From the NCBI GenBank assembly GCA_900466945.1, contig UBNV01000001.1:310001-374000 (forward strand): 64,000 nt of DNA, in the 5' to 3' direction. The notes under the pieces are model-generated. The model had not been told where the DNA came from and ran no database searches. It saw nothing but the letters and a program-made list of their open reading frames with translations. Positions 1 to 10,258 of the stretch are shown here, one piece after another. Origin of the DNA: Hyphomicrobiales bacterium. Lineage in GTDB: Bacteria > Pseudomonadota > Alphaproteobacteria > Rhizobiales > Rhizobiaceae. The translations under genes were made by a program, and so were the position numbers. Every line of letters begins with the position of its first letter. The first letter of the stretch is position 1.

Positions 1-103
1 CAGTCATTGGGGCCTTGTTGCCCGCGTGCACCGCATGTAAGCCTTACTCGCAGCTCTTTAAGGGCAAAGAATACAACAATAATCACGAATAAGGCAAAAA
101 GTC

Positions 104-661
104 GTGACCAAGAGGCCCAAGGCGTCGCGAAAGGCCGGCGGGACCATCACTCGCCTGGTCGTCCGGCCCGCTCCGCGAGACCAGAAACGAGCGATCCTGC
201 AGGCCGGACACCTGACCTTTCCCGCAGCCTTGGGACGCGGGGGGCGCACGAGCCGAAAGCGAGAAGGCGATGGCGCAACGCCGATTGCCGCGATGCCGCT
301 GCTCTTTGCCTATCGTCGCGGCGACCGCGACCCGTGGCCAGCAACGCGGATACCGATGCTTCGTTCAAAGCCCAACATGCTCTGGTGTGATGCCGTCAGC
401 GACCCGAACTACAATCGCCCGGTTCGATCTCCCTTCATCCCGAGCCATGAAAAGCTTCAGCGCGAAGACGAACTCTACGACGTCTGCATCGTCCTCGACT
501 GGAACCTGCGCCACCGGAAGCGCCAGTGCGGCTCGGCGATATTCTTCCATATCGCAAGGCCCGGCTACACACCGACCGAAGGTTGCGTGGCGATCAGCCC
601 GCGCGACATGCGCCGCCTGTTGCCCCATCTGAGCCCCAAAACAGTGCTTCAGGTTCTCTGA
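104..661 (+). CDS. L,D-transpeptidase family (YkuD-like) protein
   Basis: A 185-residue protein of the L,D-transpeptidase catalytic-domain family, which forms or edits 3-3 peptidoglycan cross-links or attaches proteins to peptidoglycan. Visible family marks are the GDGATPIA segment (residues 55-62) and the catalytic region with His149 and Cys161 in EGCVAIS, where Cys161 is the expected nucleophile. The gap between His and Cys is short compared with classical YkuD enzymes. The start is GTG at 104; no clear signal peptide follows it, so export is not evident from the sequence. It stands alone, 152 bp before the next gene. The family assignment is sound, but the substrate and true localisation are inferred only. 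Confidence 0.8.
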   Translation: MTKRPKASRKAGGTITRLVVRPAPRDQKRAILQAGHLTFPAALGRGGRTSRKREGDGATPIAAMPLLFAYRRGDRDPWPATRIPMLRSKPNMLWCDAVSDPNYNRPVRSPFIPSHEKLQREDELYDVCIVLDWNLRHRKRQCGSAIFFHIARPGYTPTEGCVAISPRDMRRLLPHLSPKTVLQVL

Positions 662-813
662 TGAAGCCTTAAGGGATTTTGGAAAGCCTGCCTCTTTCAT
701 CGAGCGCGAGCAAGCCTAGATAGGAACCAGCGACCAGCGCGTCTTGCGCTCCCTCGTCGCCACCATCGATTTCGCGCCAAGCGCCCCGCCTTCCCGATCC
801 GGAGACTTCGACC

Positions 814-1644
814 ATGACAGACCAAACCCATATTGCCTTGAACGACGGCGCTCGTATTCCCCAGGTGGGTCTCGGCGTTTGGCAGACCCCGAATGACGAG
901 GCGGCCCCGGCCGTCAAAGCCGCCCTGGACGCAGGCTATCGCCATGTCGATACGGCTGCCGTCTACGAGAACGAGGAAGGCGTCGGCGAGGGCATTCGCC
1001 AATCCGGCCTGGCACGCTCGGACATCTTCCTGACGACCAAACTCTGGAACAACGAGCAAGGCTATGACCAGACCCTGAGAGCCTTCGATGCGAGCCTGCA
1101 GCGACTGGGGACCGACTATGTCGACCTCTACCTCATTCACTGGCCGTCGGCGCATCGCGGGCTCTTTGTCGACACCTGGAAAGCCTTCGTGAAGCTGAAG
1201 GAAGAAGGTCGTGCAAAGTCGATCGGCGTCTCGAACTTCTACCCTGAGCACATCGAGAAGATCGTCGCGGAGACAGGTGTCGTCCCCGTCATCAACCAGA
1301 TCGAACTGCACCCGGACTTTCAGCAGCGCGAATCTCGGGCCTTTCACGAAAAACACAAGATCGCGACACAGTCCTGGAGCCCTCTCGGTCAGGGCAAGCT
1401 GCTGGGCAATCCCGTGATTGCAGACATCGCGCGCAAGCTCGGCCGCACGCCGGCCCAGGTGATCATCCGCTGGCATATCGACAACGGCCTGGTGGTCATC
1501 CCCAAATCGGTTACGCCGTCGCGGATCGCAGAAAACTTCAAGGTTTTCGATTTCAAACTCTCTGCGGAAGACCTGGAAAAGCTGAACGGCCTGGACAATG
1601 CGGGCGCGCGTATCGGACCCGATCCGAAGACTGCGACCTTCTGA
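814..1644 (+). CDS. Aldo/keto reductase (2,5-diketo-D-gluconate reductase-like)
   Basis: A 276-residue NADPH-dependent aldo/keto reductase. The catalytic tetrad of the superfamily is complete: Asp46, Tyr51, Lys76 and His109. The family motifs GYRHVDTAAVYENE and GVSNFYPEH are present, as is the cofactor-binding stretch IPKSVTPSRIAEN near the C-terminus. Length matches AKR5-type enzymes, which reduce small aldehydes and ketones such as methylglyoxal or 2,5-diketogluconate in the cytoplasm. The start ATG follows a GGAG ribosome-binding site. It is monocistronic and followed at once by a strong terminator. The exact substrate cannot be read from the sequence. Confidence 0.93.
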   Translation: MTDQTHIALNDGARIPQVGLGVWQTPNDEAAPAVKAALDAGYRHVDTAAVYENEEGVGEGIRQSGLARSDIFLTTKLWNNEQGYDQTLRAFDASLQRLGTDYVDLYLIHWPSAHRGLFVDTWKAFVKLKEEGRAKSIGVSNFYPEHIEKIVAETGVVPVINQIELHPDFQQRESRAFHEKHKIATQSWSPLGQGKLLGNPVIADIARKLGRTPAQVIIRWHIDNGLVVIPKSVTPSRIAENFKVFDFKLSAEDLEKLNGLDNAGARIGPDPKTATF

Positions 1645-1678
1645 TTCACGTGTGACACGACAGGCAAGCCGATCTGCG

Positions 1679-1713
1679 AGAGCCGCATCCGAACCCGGAT
1701 GCGGCTCTTTCGT
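1679..1713 (+). terminator. Rho-independent terminator of the aldo/keto reductase gene
   Basis: A perfect 13-bp stem (1679-1691 with 1696-1708) closes a 4-base loop AACC and runs into TTTCGTT. It lies 35 bp after the stop codon. Confidence 0.85.
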
Positions 1714-1912
1714 TCATGCTGCACCTAGAGGAGCCTCGGTGCGGGATCGCGGGATAGGACGCCACCTTACTGGGAGACGGGAAAAAATGCATCGCCGACC
1801 CGATCTTCTCTGAAACGGAAATGCACAGATGTGCCGTGATGCGAGGCCGGTGGTCCTTGCCAGCATGGAACGAGATGTGACAGTGTGCGCTGCCACAATT
1901 CGGGAGATTTCC

Positions 1913-2713
1913 ATGCTGTTCCGCCGCGCTGTCCTTGCCGGTTTGTCCGCCCTTGCCCTGCTGCCTGTAGCCGCCGCTCATGCCAACGATCTGCCGGACC
2001 TCGGCGGCAAGGCCGTCATTGTCGTGACCGAAAATGCCTACCCGCCGCTGCAGTTCGTCGATCCAAAATCGGGCCAGCAGATCGGCTGGGAATACGACGC
2101 GATGAACGAGATCGCCAAGCGTCTGAACTTCAAGGTCGAATATCAGAACACCTCCTGGGACGCGATGATCCAGGCCGTCTCCGACGACCAGTACCAGATC
2201 GGCATGACCGGGATCACCATCAAGGAAGACCGCAAGGAAAAGGTCGACTTCTCCGATCCCTATATGCGCTCCGAACAGTTCATGCTGGTCCGCGGCGACG
2301 AAAGCCGCTTTATCGACGGCAAGACCTTCGCCGAGTTCAAGGACGGCCTGGTCGGCGCTCAGCCTGGTACCACGCCCTTCTACACGGCGGTCTACGAAAT
2401 CCTGGATGGCAACGAGCAGAACCCGCGCATCAAGCTGTTCGAAACCTTCGGTGCCACGGTTCAGGCCCTCAAGACCGGTGACGTGGACGTCGTTCTGACG
2501 GACGGCACTGCCGGCAAGGGCTATGTCGACGCCTCGCAGGGCGGCTTGAAGCTGATCGGCGGGCCGCTCGGCTCCGAAGACTTCGGTTTCATCTTCCCGA
2601 AGGGCTCGGACCTCGTTGCACCCGTCAATGCCGCCATCGCCGCCATGAAGGCCGACGGCACGCTCGACGCGCTCAACAAGAAGTGGTTCCTCGATTACAA
2701 GATGGGCGAATGA
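1913..2713 (+). CDS. Amino-acid ABC transporter, periplasmic substrate-binding protein
   Basis: A 266-residue solute-binding protein of the type-3 (polar amino acid) family. The start at 1913 is chosen because GGGAG lies just upstream and the protein then opens with a normal signal peptide ([24 protein letters not shown]) cut near residue 24. The family segments [28 protein letters not shown] and [10 protein letters not shown] are clear. It captures an amino acid or related compound in the periplasm for the permease encoded 37 bp downstream. The ligand is not predictable. An in-frame upstream start at 1829 would bury the signal peptide and is unlikely. Confidence 0.9.
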   Translation: MLFRRAVLAGLSALALLPVAAAHANDLPDLGGKAVIVVTENAYPPLQFVDPKSGQQIGWEYDAMNEIAKRLNFKVEYQNTSWDAMIQAVSDDQYQIGMTGITIKEDRKEKVDFSDPYMRSEQFMLVRGDESRFIDGKTFAEFKDGLVGAQPGTTPFYTAVYEILDGNEQNPRIKLFETFGATVQALKTGDVDVVLTDGTAGKGYVDASQGGLKLIGGPLGSEDFGFIFPKGSDLVAPVNAAIAAMKADGTLDALNKKWFLDYKMGE

Positions 2714-2750
2714 GCCGGAACCGTCCCTTCGACCTGAAGGCGGGTGACTG

Positions 2751-3572
2751 ATGGCATTCCAGACCCTTCCTCGGGGTGATCAGAAAGGCGACCGGCCCTG
2801 GTGGCTGGTCGCCTTCCTGATTTTGGCAATCTCGCTTGCCGCCGTCATTTTTTTCAGCGACCTCTACGCACAGGTGTTCAACACGGTGGCCAAAGGCCTC
2901 TGGGTGACGGTCTTCGTGACACTGGTCGGCTTTGCCCTGGCGACGGCGCTGGGCCTCCTGATTGCGCTTCTCGGCATGTCCGACAGCGTCATCCTGCGCC
3001 AGACCGCCCGCTTCTACGTGGAAGTGGTTCGCGGCATCCCGATCCTGGTCCTCTTGTTCTATATCGCCTTCGTCGGCGCCCCCGCCTTCGTCGCCCTTTA
3101 CAACCTGCTGACAACGCCACTCGTTTCGGCCGGCCTCATCGACCCCATGGTCGTACGCGACGTATCGCTGATGTGGCGCGCCATCATTGCACTGACGATC
3201 GGCTATTCCGCCTTCATTGCAGAAATCTTCCGCGCCGGCATCCAGTCGATCGACAAGGGCCAGATCGAGGCCGCCAAGGCGCTCGGCCTCAGCCGCACCC
3301 AGCGCTTCCGGCTGGTGGTCTTTCCGCAGGCGGTCCGCGTGATCTTTCCGCCGCTTTCGAACGATTTCGTCGCTATGGTGAAGGACTCCTCGCTCGTCTC
3401 GGTGCTCGGTGTCGCCGACATCACCCAGATGGGAAAGGTATATGCCTCGGGATCCTTCCGCTTCTTCGAAACCTATTCGATCGTGGCCTATGTCTATCTG
3501 GTTCTGACAATCGGCCTTTCGATCCTTCTGCGCGGTTTCGAGAAACGGATGCGGGCTCGCAGTAGGAACTGA
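2751..3572 (+). CDS. Amino-acid ABC transporter, inner-membrane permease
   Basis: A 273-residue permease of the HisM/GlnP type with about five membrane segments. The EAA loop that docks the ATPase is clear around residues 165-195 (EIFRAGIQSIDKGQIEAAKALGL). It pairs with the upstream binding protein, probably as a homodimer because no second permease gene is present. No ATP-binding gene follows: the next gene, ppk2, is on the opposite strand with its stop 9 bp away. The importer must therefore borrow an ATPase encoded elsewhere, or its gene was lost. The family is secure and the substrate unknown. Confidence 0.9.
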   Translation: MAFQTLPRGDQKGDRPWWLVAFLILAISLAAVIFFSDLYAQVFNTVAKGLWVTVFVTLVGFALATALGLLIALLGMSDSVILRQTARFYVEVVRGIPILVLLFYIAFVGAPAFVALYNLLTTPLVSAGLIDPMVVRDVSLMWRAIIALTIGYSAFIAEIFRAGIQSIDKGQIEAAKALGLSRTQRFRLVVFPQAVRVIFPPLSNDFVAMVKDSSLVSVLGVADITQMGKVYASGSFRFFETYSIVAYVYLVLTIGLSILLRGFEKRMRARSRN

Positions 3573-3581
3573 TTGAACAGC

Positions 3582-4475
3582 TCAGTACTGTTCCGGCACA
3601 TACATTTCCGGCGGAACCGGATGGCGGATGTAGTCGCTGTTTCGCACACGCGCCGGAAGCTCGATCGTCTCCTTCGGCACATGTTCGTAGGGCACCTGCG
3701 ACAGGAGATGGGCGATCATGTTGAGCCGCGCCTTCTTCTTGTCGACCGCCTGCACGACCCACCAGGGCGCTTCCGGAATATGTGTGCGTTCCAGCATCTC
3801 TTCCTTGGCCCGGGTATAGTCTTCCCAGTGTACCCGGCTTTCGAGATCCATCGGCGACAGCTTCCACTGCTTCAGCGGATCGTTGATGCGCATGCGGAAG
3901 CGGAACTCCTGCTCCTCGTCGGTGATCGAGAACCAGTATTTGACCAGGATGATGCCGGAACGCACCAGCATGCGTTCGAATTCCGGTACGTCGCGGAAGA
4001 ACTCCTCCACCTGATCCGGCGTGCAGAAGCCCATCACGCGTTCGACGCCGGCGCGATTATACCAGGAGCGATCGAAGAGGACCATTTCCCCGGCCATTGG
4101 CAGATGCTGCACATAGCGCTGGAAATACCACTGGCTGCGCTCGCGCTCGGTAGGCGCCGGCAGGGCCACGACCCGGCAAACGCGCGGGTTGAGCCGCTGC
4201 GTCACGCGCTTGATCGCACCGCCCTTGCCGGCCGAGTCGCGCCCTTCGAAGAGCACGACCATTTTCAGCTTCTTGTACTGAACCCAATCCTGCAGGCGCA
4301 CGAGCTCATGCTGCAGGCGAAACAGTTCGCGAAAGTAGATCTTCCGGTCGATCATGGGTTCGGACATGCCGTCGGCGACAAGTTCGTCCAGACGATCCTC
4401 GTCCAGCTGCTGTTCCAGCTCCTCGTCGAAGCTGTCGAGGAGTTCGGTCTTGATGCGGTGGATCTCTTCGTTCAT
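3582..4475 (-). CDS. ppk2: Polyphosphate kinase 2 (PPK2)
   Basis: A 297-residue PPK2-family enzyme that moves phosphate between polyphosphate and nucleotides in the cytoplasm, usually towards making GTP or ATP from nucleoside diphosphates. The Walker A loop EGRDSAGKGG is at residues 77-86. The Walker B segment FDRSWYNR is at 134-141, with the conserved Asp135. The single domain and length fit class I PPK2. The gene converges with the ABC permease gene. Its upstream region carries a candidate PHO box (4537-4554), suggesting phosphate control. The family is certain; the nucleotide preference is not. Confidence 0.95.
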   Translation of the reverse strand: MNEEIHRIKTELLDSFDEELEQQLDEDRLDELVADGMSEPMIDRKIYFRELFRLQHELVRLQDWVQYKKLKMVVLFEGRDSAGKGGAIKRVTQRLNPRVCRVVALPAPTERERSQWYFQRYVQHLPMAGEMVLFDRSWYNRAGVERVMGFCTPDQVEEFFRDVPEFERMLVRSGIILVKYWFSITDEEQEFRFRMRINDPLKQWKLSPMDLESRVHWEDYTRAKEEMLERTHIPEAPWWVVQAVDKKKARLNMIAHLLSQVPYEHVPKETIELPARVRNSDYIRHPVPPEMYVPEQY

Positions 4476-4536
4476 GGCGCGGGTTCCGAGAGGGTGCGAT
4501 ACTGACGATGATCAAGCATGCTTGCACGAAAGCTTC

Positions 4537-4554
4537 ATGACAGTCACATGTCAC
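4537..4554 (-). promoter_or_regulatory. Candidate PHO box upstream of ppk2
   Basis: Read on the minus strand the site is GTGACAT-GTGA-CTGTCAT, two 7-base half sites 4 bases apart. The second equals the CTGTCAT half site reported for rhizobial PhoB boxes; the first differs at two positions. It lies 61 bp before the ppk2 start codon. Control of a polyphosphate kinase by phosphate limitation would make sense, but this is inference. Confidence 0.45.
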
Positions 4555-4570
4555 AAGACGCTCGAACCAA

Positions 4571-4599
4571 TTGCCGACATTCGTGAAAACTGGTATGAC
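4571..4599 (+). promoter_or_regulatory. Candidate sigma-70 promoter of leuC
   Basis: TTGCCG (4571-4576) and TATGAC (4594-4599) are 17 bp apart, giving a leader of about 200 nt before leuC. The match is moderate and no other better pair was seen in the gap. Confidence 0.35.
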
Positions 4600-4802
4600 G
4601 CCGCTCATGGGATCGAAATTCGGATGCCTCGCGAACCAGTTTATCGTGCTGCAGGACCACAAGCGTCTGCCGGCACGCTTCTTCGCGCGCGTTCAAGGGG
4701 CACTTGCGAGCCTTCGCGGCTGAGCGCCTCGCGCTGCGGGAGCGGCGCCGATGCATCCTGAACACTCCAAAATCCTTTCCTCAGTCTGGACGGAACATAG
4801 CC

Positions 4803-6212
<1,410 letters not shown>

Positions 6213-6242
6213 GCCGATTTTCGGCTCTGATTTGGAATTTAG

Positions 6243-6275
6243 CCGCCCGCTGCCAAGCGGGCGGTTTCTTTTTGC
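6243..6275 (+). terminator. Rho-independent terminator of leuC
   Basis: A perfect 9-bp GC stem (6243-6251 with 6256-6264), loop GCCA, then TTTCTTTTTG. A small second hairpin, AGCCGA-TTT-TCGGCT, overlaps the leuC stop region just before it. Confidence 0.9.
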
Positions 6276-6397
6276 CTGCACCGTTGCAATAGCCTTCGAA
6301 GGCGCTATCGTCGCGACGTCACAAAACTGTCATATGCCGCCCGCGGGTTTCCCATGAAGATCAGAGAATTCGACGTCTCAGTCCGCAGGCAGCGGCC

Positions 6398-7228
6398 GTG
6401 AGCACGGTTGCCGTCGTCCTGGCCCTCATCGCCGCCATTCTGCATGCGAGCTGGAATGCCTTCCTGCGAACAGGCGCGGACCGCCTCTGGTCGATCACGG
6501 TGATGAGCCTGGCAGGCAGCATCATCTGCCTGCCCTTCCTCTTCATCCTGCCGGTCCCGGGATCTTCCGCATGGCCCTATATCCTGCTCTCGGCGGGGCT
6601 GCAGGTGGGCTACAGCCTGTTTCTGGTGGCCGCCTATCGCCACGGAGAACTCGGGCAGGTCTACCCGATCGTGCGCGGCACCGTACCGCTTCTGGTCACC
6701 CTCGGAGGCTTCCTGTTCTTCGGTGAGGTTCTCGGCCCTTGGCAGACGCTCGGCGTCTTCCTGATCGCAGCAGGCATCATGAGCCTCTCCCTGGGCAGAA
6801 GCCGTGCTGCGACCTCGTCCATCCTCTTCGCGCTCACGACGGGCCTGATCATCGCCTGCTATTCGACCGTCGATTCACGCGGCGTCAAACTGGTCGAACA
6901 ACCCATTGCCTATGCAATCTGGGTCCTTTTTCTCTTTGGCTTGATGATCACGATTGCCTTCGCCGCCACCCGAAAGGAGTTGGCTATAGACATAAGCTCC
7001 CCGCTCACCTGGAAGGCAGCCGGCGGCGGCGTGGTGGCCATGCTGGCCTACGGGCTGGTGGTTGTCGCCTATGCCTATGCGCCGGCAGGGCTTGTCACTG
7101 CGGTGCGCGAAACGAGCGTCGTCTTCGCCGTGCTGATCGGGGCGCTCCTCCTGGGCGAACCCCTCACGGCCCGCAGGCTGCTCGCCTGCCTGATCGTCGC
7201 GGGCGGTGCGATCAGCGTCAGTCTCTGA
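6398..7228 (+). CDS. EamA/DMT-family inner-membrane transporter
   Basis: A 276-residue hydrophobic protein with about ten membrane helices in two repeated EamA halves (roughly residues 3-135 and 145-276), the layout of drug/metabolite exporters. Each half ends with the usual pattern of a Gly-rich helix and a GE-x-LT/LGP segment (FFGEVLGPWQ, LLGEPLTARR). The start is GTG at 6398. It sits alone between leuC and the minus-strand rplS, whose terminator lies in between. Substrate unknown; family members export amino acids, nucleotides or other metabolites. Confidence 0.85.
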   Translation: MSTVAVVLALIAAILHASWNAFLRTGADRLWSITVMSLAGSIICLPFLFILPVPGSSAWPYILLSAGLQVGYSLFLVAAYRHGELGQVYPIVRGTVPLLVTLGGFLFFGEVLGPWQTLGVFLIAAGIMSLSLGRSRAATSSILFALTTGLIIACYSTVDSRGVKLVEQPIAYAIWVLFLFGLMITIAFAATRKELAIDISSPLTWKAAGGGVVAMLAYGLVVVAYAYAPAGLVTAVRETSVVFAVLIGALLLGEPLTARRLLACLIVAGGAISVSL

Positions 7229-7267
7229 TCGTTGCAGCCGATTGGTTCGGATATGTCTCCACCAACG

Positions 7268-7295
7268 AAAAAAGGCTCCGGAAACCGGAGCCTTT
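7268..7295 (-). terminator. Rho-independent terminator of rplS
   Basis: On the minus strand an 11-bp perfect stem (7295-7285 with 7281-7271) with a 3-base loop runs into a T tract (plus-strand A run 7268-7274). It lies 23 bp beyond the rplS stop. Confidence 0.85.
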
Positions 7296-7317
7296 CATCA
7301 ATACGTTGAGCGACTGC

Positions 7318-7854
7318 TTATTCGGCAGAAGCCTCTGCAGCGGCAGCGGCTTCAGCGGCAGCGGCCTTTTCAGCGGCTTCGGCTGCTGCCTTTTCGGCGG
7401 CCAGTGCCTGTGCTGCTGCGACCTTCTCGGCTTCCAGACGTGCCTTTTCTTCGGCAACGGCGGCGCGCTCGGCGTCGTTCAGCTTGCGGGCGCGGGTGCC
7501 GGTGTTCTCAACGATACGAGCCGACTTGCCGCGACGATCGCGCAGGTAGTAGAGCTTGGCGCGACGGACCTTACCGCGGCGAACGATTTCGACGCCTTCA
7601 ACGAGCGGCGAGTAGACCGGGAATACGCGCTCGACGCCTTCGCCGTAGGAGATCTTGCGAACGGTGAAGCTCTCGTTGATGCCAGCGCCCGAACGAGCGA
7701 TGCACACGCCTTCATAGGCCTGCACGCGGGTACGGTTGCCTTCCTTGACGGTGACGTTCACGCGCACGGTATCGCCCGGGGAGAATTCCGGGAGCTTGCG
7801 CTTGGCTTCAATCTTGGCGGCCTGTTCGGCTTCCAGCTGCTGAATGATGTTCAT
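7318..7854 (-). CDS. rplS: 50S ribosomal protein L19 with long Ala/Glu-rich tail
   Basis: The first ~118 residues are a normal L19, which sits at the 30S-50S interface: [39 protein letters not shown] core and the basic C-terminal motif [18 protein letters not shown]. Residues ~125-178 form an added Ala/Glu/Lys-rich segment, very likely one long helix, so the protein is far longer than the usual 115-125 residues. In many bacteria rplS is the last gene of rpsP-rimM-trmD-rplS. Here it is separated from trmD by a plus-strand TauE/SafE gene and has its own terminator, so it must be transcribed on its own. Confidence 0.97.
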   Translation of the reverse strand: MNIIQQLEAEQAAKIEAKRKLPEFSPGDTVRVNVTVKEGNRTRVQAYEGVCIARSGAGINESFTVRKISYGEGVERVFPVYSPLVEGVEIVRRGKVRRAKLYYLRDRRGKSARIVENTGTRARKLNDAERAAVAEEKARLEAEKVAAAQALAAEKAAAEAAEKAAAAEAAAAAEASAE

Positions 7855-8129
7855 GTCTAACCTCGGTTTCTTCTGAATCAGCCAGAGCGCTCAACGATGA
7901 TCCATGGGTCCATGCCGCAGGATCTTGACCCGATGGGTCGGAGCGAATGCGCAGTTCTTTCTTTTGGCAGACGGGCGAAACGCCCATTTCCGAGGGGGCC
8001 ATTACACTATGGCGGTCCGCTTGTCACCCCAGGCGCGGTGAAATTTTGCATGGCCGACCCCGTACGAAGCCTTGCGGCGCAGGAACTCTCCTCCTATCAC
8101 GGTCCATCATTCCGGAGGAGATGTTTCTG

Positions 8130-8876
8130 ATGTCGATGGCTCTGATTGCGGTGCTCTTTGTCGCAGGCTTCCTGTCTGGCGCCGTCAACGCGATTGCCGG
8201 CGGCGGCACCTTCCTGACATTCGGCGCACTGACGCTTGCAGGCGTCCCGCCGATCAGCGCCAATGCGACCTCGTCGATCATCCAGTTTCCAGGCTACATC
8301 ACCTCGACGCTCGCCTATGGCAAGGAGCTGAAAGCCATGGGGCGCGGCGCCTGGATCCTGGCTGCCGTTTCTGCAGTCGGCGCCCTGGGCGGCGCGTTCT
8401 TTCTGATTTCCCTATCCAATCCGGCATTCCGTGCCATGGTGCCATGGCTACTGCTCGGAGCAACCTTGATCTTCGCGGCAGGCCCGAAGCTCCGACCGAA
8501 AACAATGGGCGAGAGCCATCCGGCCAGTCCACTCGGTCTTTCTCTCCAGGGCGCGACCTCGTTCTATGGCGGTTTCTTTGGTGCCGGCATGGGCATCATG
8601 ATGCTGGCATCGCTCGGGCTGGCGAGCGGCGGTGATTATCACCGTCTGAACGCGCTGAAGAACTTCCTGTCGATCGTGATCGCCGCCGTCGCGATCATCG
8701 TCTTCGTCGGTGCAGGTGCGATTTCCTGGCTGCATGCAGCGATCATGATCCCGGCCGTGGCGGCCGGTGGATATGCAGGCGTGGCGGTTGCAAAAAAGGT
8801 TCCACAGGCGATCCTGCGCTGGATCGTGGTTGCCGCGGGCCTGGCGCTCGCCGCCTACTACTTCTTGACGGGCTGA
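8130..8876 (+). CDS. Sulfite exporter TauE/SafE-family membrane protein
   Basis: A 248-residue TauE/SafE permease with about seven to eight membrane segments. Family marks are the N-terminal [22 protein letters not shown] motif with NATSS following, and the matching second-half segment [14 protein letters not shown]. The start at 8130 is chosen because GGAGGAG (8114-8120) stands 9 bp upstream; the ATG at 8121 directly abuts that site. Family members export sulfite, sulfoacetate or related organic anions; the substrate here is unknown. The 3' end overlaps trmD by 19 bp in convergent orientation, and the gene interrupts the usual trmD-rplS order. Confidence 0.85.
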   Translation: MSMALIAVLFVAGFLSGAVNAIAGGGTFLTFGALTLAGVPPISANATSSIIQFPGYITSTLAYGKELKAMGRGAWILAAVSAVGALGGAFFLISLSNPAFRAMVPWLLLGATLIFAAGPKLRPKTMGESHPASPLGLSLQGATSFYGGFFGAGMGIMMLASLGLASGGDYHRLNALKNFLSIVIAAVAIIVFVGAGAISWLHAAIMIPAVAAGGYAGVAVAKKVPQAILRWIVVAAGLALAAYYFLTG

Positions 8877-9550
8877 GCCGGCAGCAGGTCGGGGCGCCGC
8901 TCCCGGGTCAGGGCAACAGCCTGCTCATGCCGCCATTTCTCGATCGCGGCATGATTGCCTGAGGTCAGGACTTCAGGAATTTCGCGGCCCTCGAAGATCT
9001 GCGGGCGGGTATATTGCGGGTGTTCGAGCAGCCCGCCCTCGAAGCTTTCATGAACCCCGGATAGCTGGTTGCCCATGACCCCGGGCAAAATCCGCACGAC
9101 CGCATCGAGAAGCGTCAGTGCTGCCGGCTCGCCGCCGGACAGTATATAGTCACCGATCGAAATCTCTTCGAGCTGGCGCGCATCGATGACACGCTGGTCG
9201 ACGCCTTCGAAGCGACCGCAGACGATGACAACGCCGTCGCCTAGGGCGAGCGCCCGGACCCGCTCCTGGGTGAGAGGTCGGCCACGCGGGCTCATCAACA
9301 GCCGCGGCCTTCCATCGTCAGCTATGGAATCGATGGCTCGGGCCAGCACATCGGGACGGAGTACCATTCCTGCCCCACCGCCGGACGGCGTATCATCGAC
9401 ACTGCGATGCTTGTCCCCGGCGAAATCGCGGATCTGCACCGCCTCGATCTGCCAGTCGCCCCGTTCGAGTGCGCGTCCGGCAAGCGCCAAACCCAGATGG
9501 CCCGGAAACATGTCCGGGTAGAGCGTCAGGATAGAGGCCTTGAAGGGCAT
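8858..9550 (-). CDS. trmD: tRNA (guanine37-N1)-methyltransferase
   Basis: A 230-residue TrmD, which methylates G37 of tRNAs reading CNN codons and prevents +1 frameshifting. The trefoil-knot SAM-binding segments are intact: [26 protein letters not shown] and [20 protein letters not shown]. The start at 9550 ([12 protein letters not shown]) matches the family; a GTG two codons upstream (9556) would directly follow the rimM stop and is possible. It is the last gene of the ffh-rpsP-rimM-trmD block and ends overlapping the convergent TauE/SafE gene. Confidence 0.97.
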   Translation of the reverse strand: MPFKASILTLYPDMFPGHLGLALAGRALERGDWQIEAVQIRDFAGDKHRSVDDTPSGGGAGMVLRPDVLARAIDSIADDGRPRLLMSPRGRPLTQERVRALALGDGVVIVCGRFEGVDQRVIDARQLEEISIGDYILSGGEPAALTLLDAVVRILPGVMGNQLSGVHESFEGGLLEHPQYTRPQIFEGREIPEVLTSGNHAAIEKWRHEQAVALTRERRPDLLPAQPVKK

Positions 9551-9556
9551 GGGCAC

Positions 9557-10135
9557 TCAGCGACCGTTGTTTGGACGCGGCTTGCCGCCGGCATTGCCGT
9601 AAGGCTTCTCTTCGCCGTCATCCTTCAGGCCAGCTGCGATCGGGTCGACAAGCAGGCGCCCGCCTTCGAGATCGATCTCAAGGACAGCCGCTTCGGAAAA
9701 GGGAATGAGCACGGGCCTCTTGCCAGGCCCCTTGAGCTCAAGGAGGTCACCGGCGCCGAAATCATAGACGGCCGTCACGGCGCCATAGTGATTGTTCTCG
9801 GCATCGTAGACTTCGAGCCCCTCCAGGTCCGTATAGTAGAACTCGTCCTCTTCGAGATCATCGTCTGGCAGGGCGTCGCGATCGACAAAAAGCTCCGTCC
9901 CGTTCAGCGCTTCGGCGGCATTGCGATCGTTGATCCCGCGGAAGCGCACGATGGCGACGGTCTTTCCGTCACGTATTTCGAGGATCTCGAATTTGCGTCC
10001 GTCCGCCGTGTGCAGGAAGCCATAGTCGCCGAGCCCCAGCGGATCCTCGGTGAATGTCTTCACCCGCACTTCGCCCCGGAGCCCCTGGGCGGCACCGATC
10101 ACGGCCATCAGTATCGGGTTTTCAAGCTTGCTCAT
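9557..10135 (-). CDS. rimM: Ribosome maturation factor RimM
   Basis: A 192-residue RimM, a 30S assembly factor that binds S19 and helps process 16S rRNA. It has the N-terminal RimM domain (residues ~8-90, with [18 protein letters not shown]) and the C-terminal PRC-barrel (~95-170, with DLEGLEVY and [14 protein letters not shown]). A charged tail rich in Gly/Pro/Asn closes the protein. Its stop directly precedes trmD, showing translational coupling. Confidence 0.96.
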   Translation of the reverse strand: MSKLENPILMAVIGAAQGLRGEVRVKTFTEDPLGLGDYGFLHTADGRKFEILEIRDGKTVAIVRFRGINDRNAAEALNGTELFVDRDALPDDDLEEDEFYYTDLEGLEVYDAENNHYGAVTAVYDFGAGDLLELKGPGKRPVLIPFSEAAVLEIDLEGGRLLVDPIAAGLKDDGEEKPYGNAGGKPRPNNGR

Positions 10136-10206
10136 GGGGCGGAACAGTCCTGCATATGCATCGGTTCGACATTCCTTTTAGGCGGAAGCGACCGGAAAGA
10201 AAACGC

Positions 10207-10238
10207 AAAAACGGGCGGTGGGGTGGCCCACCGCCCGT
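10207..10238 (-). terminator. Terminator-like hairpin between rpsP and rimM
   Basis: On the minus strand an 11-bp stem (10238-10228 with 10221-10211) runs into TTTTTGCG. It lies 20 bp after the rpsP stop and before rimM, so it may reduce read-through and set more S16 than RimM/TrmD. Confidence 0.75.
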
Positions 10239-10258
10239 CGCAACCGGCTGGATGCCGA

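Larger units (their letters stand above)
4476..4802. other. Divergent regulatory gap between ppk2 and leuC
   Basis: These 327 bp hold no convincing gene. They contain a 12-bp palindrome CAAGCATGCTTG (4513-4524), a PHO-box-like double repeat for ppk2 (4537-4554), and a plausible sigma-70 promoter towards leuC (4571-4599). A 38-codon reading frame from ATG 4607 lies in the leuC leader. It has no leucine run and is not called as a leader peptide. Confidence 0.6.

Noticed and set aside
1..103. Partial gene at the left edge
   Set aside because: No frame in the first 103 bases shows coding character or homology that I can support; it reads as the upstream region of the first gene.
4607..4723. 38-codon possible leader peptide before leuC
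   Set aside because: It contains no run of leucine codons and no terminator/antiterminator pair is visible, so classical attenuation is unsupported.
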